64,000 nt of DNA from Alitta virens (taxonomy: Eukaryota > Annelida > Polychaeta > Phyllodocida > Nereididae). The notes under the pieces are model-generated. The model worked only from the letters and a program-made list of their open reading frames with translations. It did no database searches and had not been told where the DNA came from. Both the position numbers and the translations under genes were made by a program. Where the stretch lies: positions 36,867,685 through 36,931,684 of the forward strand of contig OW028578.1 in NCBI GenBank assembly GCA_932294295.1, read 5' to 3'. Positions 10,802 to 22,889 of this stretch are shown here, in pieces (within the stretch, counting starts at the first letter, position 1; each line of letters begins with the position of its first letter).

Positions 10802-11017
10802 CGGAGGGTATTATCGACAGGGCGGGTATTATCGACACTCACATTAGCATGTTAACAATTTTGTTAACAAACTAATTTAAGTGTCGATAATACCCGCCCT
10901 GTCGATAATACCCTCGACAGGGCGGGTATTATCGACACTCACATTAGCATGTTAACAATTTTGTTTACAAACTAATTTAAGTGTCGATAATACCCGCCCT
11001 GTCGATAATACCCTCCG
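10802..11017. mobile_element. Two overlapping palindromic MITE copies (GGGTATTATCGAC family)
   Basis: Each unit is a near-perfect hairpin: GGAGGGTATTATCGACAGGG, CGGGTATTATCGACACTCAC on the left and the reverse complement on the right around a GTTAACAATTTTGTTAAC centre. The two copies are offset by exactly 100 bases and share the junction CCCTCGACAGGG. GGGTATTATCGAC occurs repeatedly in both orientations. No clear target-site duplication. Confidence 0.88.
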
Positions 11018-13680
11018 ATACGGTATAAGAATTGACAGCAAGCCATTTACTCCTTAAAAGAAATATACAATTTTCAGATATAAGCAATATAATAATACAA
11101 GTAATATAATAATAATAATAATAATATGATTAAAGAACCTGAAATAAAAACTTTAATTACATCATGATTAAAATAAAACTTATTAGATTTCATACCACCT
11201 CGTTTTGGTATTAGTAGTGAATAATTGCGAAAATATAATCTGTGTAGTAATATCATATACTATACAGGTAAACATATATATATGTAAACTCCCAGGATGT
11301 CTACCCTACCTGGACAGAGAAACAACAACGCCATTCATGTGCCTTTGAAAATTGAGAAATTCTTTTCACTTCACAATGCTTTTATTTCATGGGTTTATTT
11401 GCGGGATTGTCATGGTAATTTTATAAAAAATGTGTACCTGTTATATTTACTTGGGTGAAGGTATAGCCACGAAACTATAATTGCATAGATCTGTACATAT
11501 AGTTTCCTGGCAACGACATACACAAGTTTGTGTTTAGTCAAACTACTATACATCAGTAAATGTTAGTAAATTCAATAATGTTTACAGCTTACCTGTCATG
11601 TCATCACCAGGTGGCTTCGTTCTTTGCTAGTGTACATAAAGCCATGGTTATTTCCTTAAGAATCAGTGTATAAAATCACTGATCCATGACGCCTTGAGAT
11701 GCCAAATTATAAAATAGAACATTATACATGCTTATTGCCCACTATATTCCATGGACTCCACTGCAAACTGCCGCACGCATTTTAGTGTCATCAATCAATA
11801 TACAGTCTATTTATAGTCCAGTCTTTTCCATGGTTAAATTTATTATTTAGGAAATCAGATATTTCAATTAAATTTTCTGAAGAAATTACAAATATATGTA
11901 GCATATAGCAACTGCCTCAATTTTTACCTGAGTCATATATGTATCTAAAAATATTTATATATAGGACAGATATGTAAATTTGCTGCCTCTAAGAAATTGT
12001 ATTGTAGTTTGTGCAATATCCACCAGAGTGATCTACAACAACAAGTTAAATCTGCCACCTAGCGGTAAATTGCCTTATTTTCTTTGTGTAATCCTTGCAC
12101 AATTATTGTACATGTTGTAGTACTTTGAGTGCAATATCAGTTTCTATTTTGAATTGGAATGTTGAACCATATACAAACGACAAGGGGTGTAATAGCTACT
12201 CCCCCCCCCTAAAATCACTCAAACATCAAATATATAACCAACAATATCAAAGTTCAAAGTTCAAACTCTTTTGGAAATCCAATAATGCAATGAAATGGCG
12301 TGTGCAATATCAAACTTCATAAATATTGCTCGAGGCAATGTAATTGTAATATGATAAAAGGATTGGAGAAATTTGGATCCAAGAAATATACTGTGAGAGA
12401 CAGAAGTGCAATATGGAAACAATATTGCACAGGCGACATGGTTCTCTGCTCCAGCCAATCAGAATCCAGATTTCTAACCATATAATACTCATAACATTAT
12501 AATAGGTATATAAAGTAAACAGTAAGTAAACATTTGTTATGACTGGAATATATCACAGGTTAATTACAATATAGCTACTTCTGTCACTGGTTTTACAAAA
12601 TTGTAGATTTGGTGCTTGGCTTTGACCATATAAGGCTTGCCAGGTTCTGTTGGGGGAACATCACTTACTCAGACACTCATCAAAAAGCTCTCCATGCTTG
12701 TAATGAGTTACAGGTCCTGGGCAGGCTGTTGCAAGTGCTGCGCTGATAAGCTGAAAATCAACAAAATATTTTTGGCCAAATTTGAAAGTCCTAATTCCCC
12801 AGACTTAACCTTGTTGACAGACCCGCTGCAAAAGGCTCATATTTACACTACAGATCATCAGTTCATACAACTTTGATTGGGCCATTGTAGTTGGCCCATT
12901 GCTGGTTGCCAACATTAGCCCAACAGTGGTCTACTGTTCTCCATATTCTTTCACACAAGTCTGGTACAGGTCTCTTTTTTAAAGAGAGCTTTAGGCCTAC
13001 TTGTTAGGTATCTGGACACAGGATTGGTAAAAATCATGATTTATTAAAAAAGATAAAACAAATCCAATTTAATAAATAATAATTATGATCGATGCAATTA
13101 GGGCTCAAGTACTGTCTAGCATGAGCCAAGTTTGATAATTTTTCCAGCATTCATTCTTGAACTTACTGAACTGTGCTCTAAAAACGAACAGAACTTTAAT
13201 TTATTTAACAATTTGAGTTTTTGAAGAAAAAAAAATCAACAAATAAAAAATTACATTGTATTTAAATAAATCATGTTTTTAGTCATAAAATATCTAGTTT
13301 TCAACTGAAAAAACTTAAAAAAACAAAACAAAAAAAATCTACATAAATCTAAATTGTTGATTTTCTTTGCCTTGATTAAATCATCTTAAATCTGCCAATT
13401 AACCCTGTCTGGGCATGATCTGGGCATGACCTGAGCATGATTAGAACATAATCTGGGCATAATCTGGGAATAATCAGGCTATGGTCGCTTCCTTTTTACA
13501 CGTCAAAGTTGCAGGCACATTTATTAAAAGCATCATGACATCAAAATTAATACCTGACCAATTTAATAGACCAAAAAGCATTGAAAATATGTTTGGCCTG
13601 GTGTTATCCTGGACTTTCCAGGATTACATTTTGAATCTCAGCCCAGGCACTCTCGCTGGATACCTGTTGCATTATATGAT
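11018..13680. other. Repeat-poor AT-rich region, no gene seen
   Basis: Scattered short frames only, none with codon bias or recognisable domains. A C run lies at about 12202-12210. Confidence 0.4.
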
Positions 13681-13685
13681 AAGTT

Positions 13686-13836
13686 GGTGGCGCGGCACTG
13701 GTGCCTTGTACTCCGTGTCTATTCTGAGGCAAGTAAAGATCCCACCCATAAGGGTAAATGTGTAACATGGTGTGAACTCCAGCCCTATCATCTCATCATT
13801 ACATCTGCCTCTGTAGGCGGTCACATCAGTCAGTGG
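13686..13836 (+). mobile_element. SINE family C, 5'-truncated copy
   Basis: Has the family C body GTGCCTTGTACTCCGTGTCT, GAGGCAAGTAAAGATCCCAC, GGGTAAATGTGTAACATGG and GACTCCAGCCCTATCATCTC; the tRNA-like head is absent. Confidence 0.75.
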
Positions 13837-14044
13837 CACTGTATATATTACTATAAAAAAAAAATGAGGCGCAGGGGAAAAAAAAGCAGCAATGAAAGAA
13901 AGTTTCATCATTATGTGTAATTTGTAACTTTGTCTTTGCTGACAGTTGCCTTATTAATGTAAGGTTTTCTAAAGCATCATATTCTGTCCCTGTCAAATGC
14001 CAAATTGTACGGTCGTCTAGGTGATCACGTGATTGCACTAAGCT

Positions 14045-14065
14045 GTCATGTGACTGTCACATGAC
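14045..14065. repeat. Perfect 10-nt palindrome
   Basis: GTCATGTGAC, one T, then GTCACATGAC. It could be the core of an old foldback element; no longer arms were found. Confidence 0.8.
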
Positions 14066-14687
14066 TCCGTATGATTGCGACCTGGTCTTCTGGGGTCACA
14101 TGACCAGACAGGTAGGCCAAGGTAGCCATATTTTTGACAATTTCCCATGATTAGATATGCCGAAAAATCAAAAAAGTATAACATATGAAAAGTAATTAAT
14201 GTGTCATTGCATCAAAATTATTTTCATGGTCTTTGGGTCTTTATTTTTATAACTTTATCTTTGAAACTATAGGTGCATAAATTAAGATTTTTTTTGTGTT
14301 GTCTTTTGTCATTCCAAGTAGATTTTCCAGAGTGTAAACAAATGCCAGTTTGTGCTTTGCAAACCTTTTATGTGCAATTGCAAAAATGCTGGTTCATGTC
14401 TTGTTTAACCAACAAATAATGTTTCCCTGGGATCGTCAATTTCTATAATTATGCACCAGAAACCCGAGCTTTGAATAGAGACGGATAAGCAGAGGCCTGG
14501 GCTGTAGGCTAAAGAAAAATTTGGGACCCCACCCCTGTGTATTCTGTGCATTTTGGGAAAAAATTAGAGGGATATTTTACTTAATTTCTGCATGCTTCAA
14601 GTATATTATTACAATGAACACACAATGCTCCTGAAAAAACTCTGGGGTTAAAACAAAAAATGAGCAGTATGGCCTGTACATGGTGTA

Positions 14688-14901
14688 ACCTTTATTTTAC
14701 AGCGAAATTCATAGAGTTGGAAACCAAGCTCAGAGACTTGAAAGCTAAGCTCCAGATGATGTCATGTGAACCCAGAACTCCCATTGGCCAGGCAGTCCCC
14801 CAACCAATGAGATTCCTGGATTCACATGACATCATTTGGAGTTAAGCTTCCAAGTCTGAGATAGTTTCCAAGTCAAAGAATTTCGCTGTAATGCAAAAGG
14901 T
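14688..14901. mobile_element. Foldback MITE (CATGTGA / ACTCCCATTGG family)
   Basis: Long imperfect inverted arms: left CCTTTATTTTACAGCGAAAT ... GTTGGAAACC ... CTCCAGATGATGTCATGTGA; right TCACATGACATCATTTGGAG ... AGTTTCC ... ATTTCGCTGTAATGCAAAAG. The centre holds ACTCCCATTGG and CCAACCAATGAG. The element at 61204-61370 has the same core. Confidence 0.82.
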
Positions 14902-16032
14902 AAAAAATATGTTTGAAAAATTTTAAGATGCTTGACTTTTAAATGTTTGATTTATCACACCACAGAGAACTTCATGATAACCAGGCTTAGATAACAGGAA
15001 CTAAAGGTGTGCAAAAAGAGGGGATGTCTATGTTCTGACAATCATTAAAAAAAAATAATTAAGAAGTCTATCAGAGGCAATAACGATGTATCATATAATA
15101 AAGATTTTTTTTCTCCCCGTATGAGAAGCACAGACCATCTTATTTTACATTGTAGGGCTAATTTCTATCAGTTGTGGTAACTGAAAGTAGATGAGTTAGT
15201 CCCATGAACTTGCAAAACAGCAAAACCTTCTCGTTAATAACCTTCTTGATAATATTGCTTATTGTCATAAAATAAACCCTTAGAAATGCAGTTAATGACC
15301 ACATGGAGATATATTGTCCTTGACCTCGCATCAATTATGAGCATGACCGGGTTACTGACTTAAGGTATATTTTCAATTTATTGTTTGGCCAAGAAAAAGT
15401 TATCAATAAATATAATTTAATAACTGATGATTATTAGTATTGATTTATAATAAGCGGTATCCAGCACTCAATGCTGTTCAATAAATAGATGAAGTAAAGG
15501 GTAAAACTAAAGTTTAGATTTGACATACTACAAAAATTTGCAAAGAAACTAAACGTAAAGATTTAAAAGATGACAGGATACTGTAAAATTTGTGATTCAA
15601 AAGTGCCTGTATAATAAGTGCATGTGTGTGTTGCTGATTCACTGAGTGCCAAGATTGCTGTATCACTGCTCACTGAATCTTTTCAACATCAACACTCAAC
15701 AGAGAAGAAACTTTCTTTGTAGCCTTGAAATGATTACTACATTAACAATCTAGTTGTTAGATGTAAAGTTAAACTATCCTAATTCATTGAAGACTCAGTC
15801 TGGACATTTACAACAGGTGTTTTTCCAGCTTTAATTATATCTTGTAATCTCATTTAGAAAGTCTTACTAGGAACTTACGTCAAGAGAAGGACTTGACACA
15901 AACTGTAAGTAGAATTACTATTTTTTTTTTGTGGTCATGGGCCCCCCAGAGCTCTGGGCTCTAGGCTTCAGCCTACCCAGCCTAATGAGCATGATGAGTA
16001 ATCCGTCCCTGGCTTTGCAGCTTTCATAAAAT
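14902..16032. other. No gene seen
   Basis: AT-rich unannotated stretch; only short chance frames. Confidence 0.4.
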
Positions 16033-16290
16033 GCGGGTGCTATAGTCCAGTGGGTAAGGTGTTTGAATTACAGGTACAAGGTGTGGGGTTCGAACCCGGC
16101 CATGGCATGGAGGAACTGAGCAGATCCTAAACCACTGCTTCATTTCACGCAGGTGTACATGGGGAGGTTGGCTATAGGCTGAGATGGCATTGGATTGCTC
16201 AGTGATGGCACAGCATGATGCAACAGCTGTATGCTCCCTAGCCAATGAGTTGAGAATTTAAGTTCAAGAAAGACTCAACAGAACCTGGTA
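16033..16290 (+). mobile_element. SINE family B, fullest copy (tRNA-like head)
   Basis: Head GGGTGCTATAGTCCAGTGGG with TAAGGTG (A-box-like) and GTGGGGTTCGAACCCGGCC (B box), then CATGGCATGGAGGAACTGAG, CAGGTGTACATGGGGAGGTT, GGCTATAGGCTGAGATGGCA and CAACAGCTGTATGCTCCCTA. Other copies at 4031, 17410 (-), 38368 (-), 51557 (-) and 62438. Confidence 0.85.
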
Positions 16291-17409
16291 AGCAGTGTTA
16301 ACTTTTAAAGTCCACTGACAGACAACAGGCGCTCATGGCTTTTTACATTAGCTCAATTTGCTGCGCTATCAGGTGACACTCTCTGTTTTTCCTATTTTCT
16401 CACTGTCTTCCATGACAGCCTACCAGCTCTCTTCTCCATCTCACCCTTACTCAATCTCTCTCGAAGCCAAAGGCCAACAACCCTTGAACGCGCGGCCAAC
16501 AATTGCAGTATCTGGAGTCGTAGGTCTATGCCCTGCAGGACGACAAATACAAAAATGAGCGATAATAAACGAATGCGATAAACTTGGCTGCCGCGGCAAA
16601 TTGCCCGGATGAGAGGCCAAACAATGAAAATGTCAAAAGGGAAGAGAAGGAACCAACACAAGAGGAAATAGTTGTCTCCTTCTTGATGGGCCTGTCCCCA
16701 TAGACTAGGGTAATAGCCCACCAACTCTAAGGGTGTCACTTATCAATGTTGCTATTTGTTTGCAGACAGAACTTAAGTCTTTTTATATGACAAGACAATT
16801 GAACAAAGGTAAATAATAAGTAGGTCAATTGCCATGAGTTGTCTGGAAGATGAAGGGAGACAGACATTCAGAGAAAGACGGAAAGAGGGCTAATGGAAAG
16901 ACGACAACTCAAAAGACATACAGTGCGGCGGATATTTGATTCATTGATTCATTCTCCGGTGGCTGTATATGCCACTGTATATTTGGAGCTTTGAATATTA
17001 AGACAAAATAGTATCTTTTCACTGAATTCAGCCAGGCATAAGTCTTTCCTCTCCTTTTATTAATCATTTTGCTTTTCAGACACAGTAGATACATAACTAA
17101 CTGATTCGATAGATAGAACTTTCTAAGGGAAATAACAAAAATCTACTAAATGATAAGATGTAAAAAATACATTAAGATTCACTAAAAATACTGCTGCTAA
17201 TCAGAGTCAAGGGGTGGAACTTTTTCAGCCAACAGAATTGCAGGATTATGTCATAGCCATTTAGTGGAAATACATAGAACCTTCCATGAAAATCCACTAT
17301 TGGACGCACCTTACCCCAAATGTCTAAGCGGAGACTGGCAAAAGAACTCAGAGATATTACTGCAAAAGTCGAAGGTAAAGTTGAGTGGTGTCACTGGTCA
17401 TAGATTAAA
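16291..17409. other. No gene seen; locally GC-rich patch at 16420-16650
   Basis: The 16420-16650 patch has CpG-containing sequence and is open on both strands, but I recognise no domain. The rest is AT-rich. Confidence 0.35.
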
Positions 17410-17550
17410 TCTCCTGGCAGACCTGTTCAAGTATGAGAATTTCTCAATTCCCTTGGAATCACCATCACTGCCTATAGCCAAGTACTCATTTGCCCCTGAG
17501 TGGAGTGGAGCAAAAAGTTACTGAGGATCTGCTTAGTTCTTCTTAGCCAT
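17410..17550 (-). mobile_element. SINE family B, partial copy
   Basis: The minus strand carries AACTAAGCAGATCCTCAG, CCACTCCACTCAGG and TTGGCTATAGGCAGTGATGG, all parts of the family B body. A family A SINE follows directly. Confidence 0.65.
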
Positions 17551-17555
17551 TATGA

Positions 17556-17760
17556 GGGTGGGGGCCGGCTTCCAACCGCTGGGTCCCGGGTTCCACTCGT
17601 GGCAGATTTGGCAGATGTGACAGGATTTGACTGATCAGAAATGTTCGATTCCCGGTCGAGCCTAAGTTGGATGGCTGTTTCCTCCTTCGTCTCATTGCCA
17701 TGGTCTCTGCCTGTACTAATTAGCCCAACTGATGCAGAAATACAGGACGTAAAGCCCTAA

Positions 17761-17761
<1 letters not shown>
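17556..17761 (+). mobile_element. SINE family A copy with disrupted B-box region
   Basis: Head GGGTGGGGGCCGGCTTCCAA lacks most of the A box. Between GGGTCCCGGGTTCCACTCG and TTCGATTCCCGGTCGAGCC there is an extra ~45-base piece, so the B-box segment appears twice. The standard body follows and ends AAGCCCTAATCAC, running into a (CA)n tract. Confidence 0.85.
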
Positions 17762-17813
<52 letters not shown>

Positions 17814-17848
17814 TGCACGCACGCACACACACACACACACACACACAC
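17762..17848. repeat. (CA)n microsatellite at SINE 3' end
   Basis: About 87 bases of CA repeats with one GCATGCACGCACG interruption. It directly extends the CACAC end of a family A SINE; the copy at 41647 also ends in a short (AC)n. Confidence 0.95.
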
Positions 17849-18317
17849 TCCAAGCCATTATGAACTCAGGAACCTTATGGTTTAAAGGCAAGTCCCTTAA
17901 CCAGTAGGCCATGGCATCTCATTCTTGATATATCTCCACGTCTGTCCTTGTCATTTAATACTGTGTAAATTAGACCAATATTTTTGCAATATATGTCTAA
18001 TCACGCCTCACACCTCAGCGCCTCACACATCTTGTATTACCAAATGAAATCCGGTTGACCTACACGTGTAGGCTACTTCTCAAAAGAGGGTCAAGGTCAC
18101 ATACATTCAAGGTGAGCACGAAATTTCCTTATTACTGAAATTGTGTTGCATTTCACCTCACACATGCAGCTACACTTAGTACACTCATTATACAGGTTTC
18201 ATCTGATATGTGATGAAACATGACTGCAGTTTGAATGAGGGCAGCCTGGATGTGCCACAGCCTGAAAAGTAGAGATATGCATCTTTATAAATGATACATG
18301 CCAGTAACATTAATGGT

Positions 18318-18476
18318 ACCAGTCAGTGGTAGCGTGCTGGGCTTCCATCCACTGGGTCCCCGGTTCAATTCCCGGTCGAGCCTATGTTGATGGCCGTTTC
18401 ATCCTTCGTCTCATTGCCATGGTCCCTGCCTGTCCTAATTAGCCCATCAGGTGCAGAAACACAGGACGTAATCCAC
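18318..18476 (+). mobile_element. SINE family A
   Basis: AGTCAGTGGTAGCGTGCTGG, CTTCCATCCACTGGGTCCC, CGGTTCAATTCCCGGTCGAG, then the standard body to GGACGTAATCCAC. Confidence 0.88.
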
Positions 18477-18989
18477 AAGCACTGTATACTGTCTTTACTT
18501 CAGAAACATGTTAAACACAATGTCACATTAGTATGATGATGATGATGTTACATACCATCCGCCAAAGGGGGAGAAAAATACTGACACCGTAGCAATAAGT
18601 ACTGTTTGATGACATAATATATATTTTATATCCATACAACAACGGTTGAGTGGCGTTATCTAATTGTCTTTTTATGTACTATGGTTGCAGTGCCCCTTGT
18701 AGGTTCTGTTACTTTTTCCCCCATTACTACCATGCAATAACTGCATTTATTCTCCACCATGTGACCTAATCAAGGAAAATGTTAGTTAACTCCCTTCTGA
18801 GTGCACACTGAACTGTAATGCGTAATAAAGGCTTTAGGTAAATATGCCTTAGGCTAATGGAGTATAAGTTAGTTATATAATTCATACTACTAACAGTTAT
18901 TACCGCCAAGTGCTACTGTTTCATATATGGTACCACTTCTAACCAGGCCAACACAGGCATTAATTACATGTATACCCATACTTCAAGGT

Positions 18990-19475
18990 TTGACTCGGCT
19001 CAGTAGTACTCGGCTCAGTAGTACTAGGCTCTGTAGCAATAGGCTCCATAGCACTAGGCTCAGTAGTACTAGACTATAGTACTAGGCTCAGTAGCACTTG
19101 GCTCAGTAGTACTAGTATCTGTAGTACTAGTCTCTGTAGTACTAGGCTCTGAAGTACTAGGCTCAGTAGTACTAGTATCTGTAGTACTAGTCTCTGTAGT
19201 ACTAAGCTCAGTAGCACTAGGCTCAGTAGTACTAGACCCAGTAGTACTCGGCTCAGTAGTACTAGGCTCAGTATTACTAGTCTCAGTAGCACTAGGCTCC
19301 ATAGCACTAGGCTCTGTAGTACTAGACTCAGTAGCACTAGGCTCAGTAGAACTAGGCTCAGTAGTACTAAGCTCTGTAGTACTAGGCTCTGAAGTACTAG
19401 GCTCAGTAGTACTAGGCTCAGTAGCACTATGCTCAGTAGTACTAAGCTCTGTAGTACTAGGCTCAGTACCACTAG
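18990..19475. repeat. 15-bp minisatellite (AGTAGTACTAGGCTC)n
   Basis: About 30 copies of a 15-base unit. Because 15 is a multiple of three, the minus strand stays open in several frames, giving TTEPS/TTETS repeats in one and SLVLL repeats in another. No splice signals or flanking coding sequence support a mucin-type exon. Confidence 0.92.
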
Positions 19476-19802
19476 TACCGCAAATGCCTCAGTTGGAATC
19501 CACAATCTTTGGTCAGCACTCAAAACACTCTAACAACTGGGCTACGGCAGCTTTTCACTAAAATTTAAAACCGTCAGGTTTGATTTGACTAAACAAATGA
19601 AATACACAGATAGCTCTAGCAGGTACCTCAGTAAGCAAGGAGTTACTACTGAATATATACAGTAGATCTGTTTATCCTTGAGCCATTTTTCCTGACATAT
19701 TTCTCATTTAATCTGCACAATGCAAGGCCGATTTCTTTGTCATAGCCTTTCCACACCTGTTGGCCAATATCAGGGATTCCAGTAGCGTATTATTGTATAT
19801 TA

Positions 19803-19818
19803 GGGGGGGGGGGGGGGG
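19803..19818. repeat. poly-G tract (16 G)
   Basis: An uninterrupted run of G. Confidence 0.95.
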
Positions 19819-19934
19819 AGTATTGCAGTGTAGTCCATTGCATAGTAAGCATTGTACTGTATATATATTTTCCACTCAGCTGCTGTGAGCTGCTGTGAGC
19901 CAATCAAAATGCTTCATTGTCATCCAGCGTGGTT

Positions 19935-20034
19935 GTATGTTGGATGGCTGTAGTGTATGTTGGATGGCTGTAGTTTATGTTGGATGGCTGCAGTGTATGT
20001 TGGATGGCTGCAGTATATTTTGGATGACTGTGAA
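19935..20034. repeat. 20-bp minisatellite, five units
   Basis: Five copies of TATGTTGGATGGCTGTAGTG with small changes; the last unit is worn. Confidence 0.92.
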
Positions 20035-20089
20035 TGATGTTGTACAATGTACGCTGGCGCCCTATGGTGCATTCTAGCAAATTTCATTG

Positions 20090-20225
20090 ACCTGAAAATT
20101 GAAATCCAGAGGCCGTCATGTGATTTCAACCAGGACTCCTATTGGCTATAAAACAATTCATCAGCCAATGGGAAACCTGAATTCTCTTGATGTATATACT
20201 CTGGAGATTTCAAATCTTCAGCCGT
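20090..20225. mobile_element. Possible foldback MITE, degenerate member
   Basis: The core GTCATGTGATTTCAACCAGG, ACTCCTATTGGC and CAGCCAATGGGAAACCTGAA resembles the 14688-14901 element (ATGTCATGTGAA, ACTCCCATTGG, CCAATGAGATTCCTGGA). The inverted arms are weak. Confidence 0.5.
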
Positions 20226-20259
20226 GGCCATTGAACTTGGCCATACCCTCTTTTTGCAC

Positions 20260-20408
20260 CCAGATAGCATTCCAAATCAGGCCAAGGTCGTTTCTATATA
20301 TATATATATATTGACCGCCGTCATTACAACATCATTTTGACATCGCCAACATCATTTTGACATCGCCAACATCATACCGATATTGAAACGATTTGGAATG
20401 CTATCTGG
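20260..20408. mobile_element. MITE with CCAGATAGCATTCCAAAT termini
   Basis: Left end CCAGATAGCATTCCAAATC, right end GATTTGGAATGCTATCTGG: 19-base terminal inverted repeats, perfect. The inside has a (TA)n run and three repeats of CAACATCATTTTGACATCGC type. Related copies at 46317-46433 and 27828-27900. Confidence 0.88.
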
Positions 20409-20494
20409 GATGGATCATCATATTTTTTTGAAAATGAGATATGATGTCAACACAAACAGAAGCAAATGGCAAGAATATGTGATTGAGACACCGA

Positions 20495-20676
20495 GTGGGT
20501 GTGTGTGATTAGGGCTTTACGTCCTGTATTTCTGCACCAGTTGGGCTAATTAGGACAGGCAGAGACCATGGCAATGAGATGAAGGATGAAACAGCCATCC
20601 AACTTAGGCTCGACCGGGAATTGAACCCAGCGGCTGGAAGCCCAGAGCGCTACCTCTGAGCTAGGCCCCCGCCCCT
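20495..20676 (-). mobile_element. SINE family A
   Basis: Minus-strand copy with GGGCGGGGGCCTAGCTCAGA, GGTAGCGCTCTGGGCTTCCA, GGTTCAATTCCCGGTCGAGC and the full body ending AAAGCCCTAATCACACAC. Confidence 0.9.
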
Positions 20677-22513
20677 TTAAGACACCAAGAAGCAATTTTA
20701 TTTCGAATTTAATGTATTAAAATTATTATGTATATGCATAATTGTATTGAATGTATAATAAATTAAACTTAAAAAAACTTAAACTTAATGTTTCACATAT
20801 GTGGGTTTTTGGAATAGATAAACTTGACACTTTCTATGAAAATGTGATAAAAAAAATTCTTCTGTATTTATGATCGACCTGACAATGGAAATACATTTAA
20901 ATCACCTGCAATAAATTCTCATTTGTCCATTGTTTAAATAAATTTCATAAATAAATGCCCACTACCCCAGTTAAATAGTATGAAAATAAGTTATTTGTCA
21001 CAAATTTAATTACTTCTCAGATAATTTTGTCAATTACAATGAGGGTTATTTAAATTCTCATTTATTCCAATCATCCAATTTTCAATAATAAATGACCAAG
21101 ATATTCTCAAAGTGTCCTAAATAAGTGTTTTGGAAGATTATCGGTTTTATTAAATGCATAATTGCCAAAAAATAAGAAATATGATTAAAACAAATTAAAA
21201 TGCTGGTCTGGCACAACTGATACTCAACTCCAACATTTAATTATCATTTAAAATTGTATCTATTTATTTATTCTATTTTTATTTTTTTAATGTTATTTAT
21301 ATATTAGCTGTATAACAATAGCATGCCTTCCTATCGATAGCGGCAAACTTATTGCCTTAGAGGGAGTCTCCTTGCTCCACTCTAAGAAAAAATTATTAAT
21401 TTTTATAATATGAAATTACTGTTATATGTTATTTAAAGGAGCCAATAAAAACTGTGTCATAGTCAATATCCCACACTTGGCTGTGTTCCTCATAGAAAAC
21501 CTATTAGGAACAACCCATGTGGTATTTATTGTGATCCACCATCCCTAATTATAATAAATTGTGTTCCACCATCCCTGATTTACATATTGGACGGACTACT
21601 TCTGGCTGAGCAATTTTACTTTCACTTTGCACACTAGGACCACAGCTTCACCAATGATACACTATTCACACAAAAAAACAACTGGGTTTAAACTAAATAT
21701 GATATCTAAAGGTAATTTTGAAAAATAAAATTTGTCCTAAGCACTTTCACTTTCTCTTTCTCCATTCAAACGGGAATACGGCCACAAATTCGTTAATTCT
21801 TGACCGATTTTGACCAAATAAAGACTGGACTGAAGCATCTCATTGTTTTTCCATATCAGCGATTCGTTTTTACCAACGAACAAATCTGTTGATCTCTAAC
21901 AGTCAGACATCCACAACATTGAACATGCCATGGCCACAACTTCTCCTCGTCTTAAATCTACTAACATTACATATATATAATTCGTTGTTTATCCGTACCG
22001 GCGATTTGTTTTTACCGACGACACTGTCTGTTAAACTCAAACAGATAGGCATTAAGCATTGTTGCCATGGAGACCAAATGCACAGTGCAGTCACTGAGGA
22101 ATTTGGTCGCACTGAGTTGTGATTTCTGACTGAAATATTAACTTTTTTCACCAAATAACGCGAAAAATGTCTTTCTACATGCATAAAACCAATGTTTTTA
22201 TGAAAAATACAGTCTAGCATAGGTTTGTTTTTCTGCTAAAAGCCTTCAAAGTTGTGAATGGGAGGACGTTGTGATGTCTGTCTGTTTGCTTGGTTCTCTT
22301 CTGTGATTGAGTTCAGCATGAATATTAATGAGATTTTTGATCCCCACTGTTTGAGTAGGAATATCAATATGAAAAGTACAAGAATTTGGTCAAAACAATT
22401 CTTAATTTCTTAGTTTTCTCAACTAAAAATACAGAAAATATCTGTAAAAGTGTGGGATATAAATAAAACCCAACCACAGTGGTTGATCAGCTCATTAAAA
22501 CCCATTCGTGAGC
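20677..22513. other. No gene seen; contains short repeats
   Basis: AT-rich. At 21325-21420 a lone copy of the family C tail occurs (ATCGATAGCGGCA, TGCCTTAGAGGGAGTCTCC). Two similar ~60-base blocks lie at about 21854 and 22002 (GCGATTYGTTTTTACCRACG, TCTGTT, CAGACAT/CAGATAGGCAT). Confidence 0.45.
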
Positions 22514-22570
22514 TGTCTGGCAGAGGAACTCACTCGTGACTTCGCCACTCGTGAGTTCCTCTGCCAGACA
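22514..22570. repeat. Perfect hairpin, 20-nt arms
   Basis: TGTCTGGCAGAGGAACTCAC, about 17 bases, then GTGAGTTCCTCTGCCAGACA. Looks like the centre or end of a foldback element; CACTCGTG recurs in the loop. Confidence 0.9.
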
Positions 22571-22889
22571 TCTCACTCATTAAATGATTCCAAGTTGTGA
22601 CCTTGATTGGAAATAACAAAATTATCTGAGAAGTAATAAATATCTGCAAGGAAAAATTGACCATTTACATTCATTTATGATAATAGAACCAACTGTTTAT
22701 AGCAGTTTTCATACAGCCTTGGCCAACAAACTAGGCAGTGTCTGAATCACAGGAGGAGACATCTCCGGTCAAAGAAACTGACAAAACGAGTACCGATTAC
22801 AAAAAATACAGAAAATTTCCAATTCAATGATACCAAATTTGAGGAGGTGTGGATCGGTGCAAACAGAAATCCAATTTTGAGGGTCTGGA

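Noticed and set aside
16392..16739. 115-residue minus frame and 66-residue plus frame
   Set aside because: Overlapping opposite frames, no domain and no splice support.
19069..19523. Mucin-like TTEPS frame and SLVLL membrane-like frame
   Set aside because: Both come from the same 15-bp minisatellite; two unrelated proteins from one tract argues for chance.
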